In this document: positions 63,950 through 64,000 of the stretch, one piece after another
Layout: each line of letters opens with the position of its first letter
How positions within the stretch are numbered: position 1 is the stretch's first letter
Assembly: GCF_030812855.1 (NCBI RefSeq)
Contig: NZ_JAUSTK010000026.1
Span: 1-64,000 of the forward strand
Length of the DNA stretch: 64,000 bases
From: Paenibacillus wynnii
Lineage (GTDB): Bacteria; Bacillota; Bacilli; Paenibacillales; Paenibacillaceae
Reading direction: 5' to 3'
Position numbers and translations under genes: made by a program
Notes under the pieces: generated by a model
What the model was told of the DNA's origin: nothing
The model's input: only the letters and a program-made list of their open reading frames with translations
The model's database searches: none

Positions 63950-64000
63950 AAATGTTTGGACCTCCGATCGCTGTTATCCTCAGACTTCTTAATTGAACCG
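63950..64000 (+). repeat. Dispersed GGACTTCCG element, cut by window end
   Basis: AAGAAATGTTTGGACCTCCG followed by ATCGCTGTTATCCTCAGACT and TTAATTGAACCG aligns with the start of the element at 45022 and 57684. The end of the window cuts it. It lies 68 bases upstream of purC. Confidence 0.65.

Noticed and set aside
1-64000. CRISPR array, tRNA, rRNA or riboswitch
   Set aside because: Repeats present are tandem or palindromic without spacer-repeat structure; no cloverleaf, T-box, purine or SAM riboswitch pattern was found by eye.

Overview
The window looks like the chromosome of a Paenibacillus-type Firmicute. The evidence is the pur gene order C-S-Q-L-F-M-N-H-D with the PurS/PurQ/small-PurL form of FGAM synthase, glnQHMP next to a GlnK/GlnL-like two-component system, a YerC/DagK/RlmD neighbourhood, YerB, YqfQ-like and DUF1129 proteins, strong GGAGG ribosome binding sites, and lipobox-bearing binding proteins. 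The genus call is inference; no rRNA or tRNA gene is present.

Layout. 0-2 kb: a DUF1398 gene followed by three decayed genes (transposase start, membrane protein with an in-frame stop, DNA-alkylation-repair start). 2-14 kb: an AT-rich defence island, all on the minus strand. It holds an SF1 helicase with a C-terminal nuclease, and a four-gene restriction-modification operon of two tandem paralogous cytosine-C5 methylases, a PLD-nuclease/SF2-helicase protein, and a large N6-adenine methylase with the look of a split type ISP enzyme. 14.9-16.5 kb: an SF0329-like gene and dus. 16.7-24.3 kb: a fructan or difructose-anhydride locus with a GH91 enzyme, a GH32 fructosidase, an ABC importer lacking its own ATPase, and an AraC regulator. 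Two nearly collinear ~100-bp control regions sit upstream of its two operons. A decayed partial copy of dus follows at 24.3-24.66 kb.

24.7-34 kb: DGC-domain protein, S-layer-domain remnant, rlmD, dagK, CbiX-type chelatase, yerC, YqfQ-like protein, corA and glnL/glnK. 34-39 kb: glnQHMP, a Pit phosphate transporter and its DUF47 partner. 39-50.6 kb: yerB, dioxygenase, hydrolase, small and secreted hypotheticals, ilvA, a chemotaxis receptor and a SEC-C protein. 50.9-52.4 kb: a tnpB insertion with its right-end RNA, a tnpA scrap and a second IS-like end. 52.4-64 kb: the purine operon from purC to purD, which turns PRPP-derived intermediates into IMP.

The gene-free gaps are structured. Four of them carry quartets of 23-bp palindromes with rigid spacing (51-62-51 or 51-72-51 bp). 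Others carry a dispersed GGACTTCCG element, 7-bp tandem arrays or a 51-bp tandem array. Three gaps inside the pur operon are filled this way. The quartets, the restriction operon and the GH91 locus are the parts most worth following up.
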